From assembly GCA_911728435.2 (NCBI GenBank), contig CAJVRQ020000085.1, positions 39,982-103,981 on the forward strand: a stretch of DNA of 64,000 nucleotides, in the 5' to 3' direction. The translations under genes were made by a program, and so were the position numbers. The notes beneath the pieces are model-generated. The model saw only the letters and a list, made by a program, of their open reading frames with translations, searched no databases and had not been told where the DNA came from. Of the stretch, positions 63,801 through 64,000 are shown piece after piece. Origin of the DNA: Apoderus coryli (lineage: Eukaryota; Arthropoda; Insecta; Coleoptera; Attelabidae). How positions within the stretch are numbered: position 1 is the stretch's first letter; the number at the start of each line of letters is the position of its first letter.

Positions 63801-64000
63801 AACGTTTCAAATGGCTCCCAAAAAGCTGTTTTCATACTTAGAATTTAAAAGTAAATTTTATTAGTGAAAATAAGTTAGATTAAGCGTAAATAAGCAATTT
63901 AGAACGAATTAGAGCGTTTTGTTACTAAAATATTGTTATTTAGAATTAAACGTTTCAAATAGCTCCCAAAAAGCTGTTTTCTCACTTAGAAATAAAAAGT

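Larger units (their letters stand above)
42118..64000 (+). repeat. Right satellite array, part 2 (to window end)
   Basis: About 148 further monomers continue in the same orientation and phase as before the retroelement, and the array runs off the window mid-monomer. The monomer classes are the same as in part 1. Markers such as GCGTCTTGTTAC (for example 43100, 44427, 47236, 50487, 52832, 54160), TTGAACGTTCAA and GATTAAGTATAAAAAAGC recur in blocks of 8 to 15 monomers. No gene, RNA or second mobile element is present. Confidence 0.97.

Noticed and set aside
1..64000. CRISPR array
   Set aside because: Repeats are contiguous with no unique spacers, the unit is about 148 bp, and the embedded retroelement is of animal type.
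1..64000. Canonical CENP-B box or telomeric repeats in the satellite
   Set aside because: No sequence resembling the CENP-B box core and no TTAGG/TTAGGG runs were seen in either orientation.

Overview
The window is eukaryotic, non-coding heterochromatin. About 58 kb of the 63.5 kb of resolved sequence is one AT-rich satellite with a monomer of about 148 bp (range seen 147-150). It is interrupted by a single intact LTR retrotransposon of the BEL/Pao superfamily. BEL/Pao elements are known only from animals, so the host is a metazoan. An arthropod, perhaps an insect, is plausible but cannot be fixed from this sequence. No host gene, tRNA, rRNA, CRISPR array or bacterial feature is present.

Layout: (1) 1-9604 is satellite, about 65 monomers, in one orientation (reading ...GGGAGCCATTTGAA...). 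(2) 9605-10104 is a run of exactly 500 N, i.e. an assembly gap of conventional size. (3) 10105-36389 is the same satellite in the opposite orientation (...TTCAAATGGCTCCC...), so the array changes strand inside or at the gap. (4) 36390-42112 is a 5,723-bp BEL/Pao element on the + strand: 230-bp LTRs differing at one position, a TGTTG...CAACA terminal inverted repeat, a 5-bp target duplication GCTCC, a tRNA-Trp-type primer binding site and one uninterrupted gag-pol frame of 1,721 codons. (5) 42118-64000 is satellite again, same orientation as (3). Removing the element and one GCTCC restores a normal monomer.

The satellite has structure at several scales. Monomers fall into at least three sequence classes that alternate. 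Rare variants recur at fixed spacings that are multiples of the monomer: about 2,215 bp (15 monomers) in at least three places on both sides of the gap, 4,873 bp (33 monomers once the retroelement is subtracted) around the insertion, and a by-eye perfect 1,330-bp (9-monomer) tandem duplication at 52-54.7 kb. The element sits in one copy of the 33-monomer duplication, while the other copy keeps the empty site at 46986. The insertion is therefore probably younger than that amplification.

Caution on quality: 10105 to about 13070, next to the gap, carries about 20 single-base homopolymer expansions that are nearly absent elsewhere. This looks like unpolished contig-end sequence. The strand switch at the gap may likewise be real or a scaffolding error.
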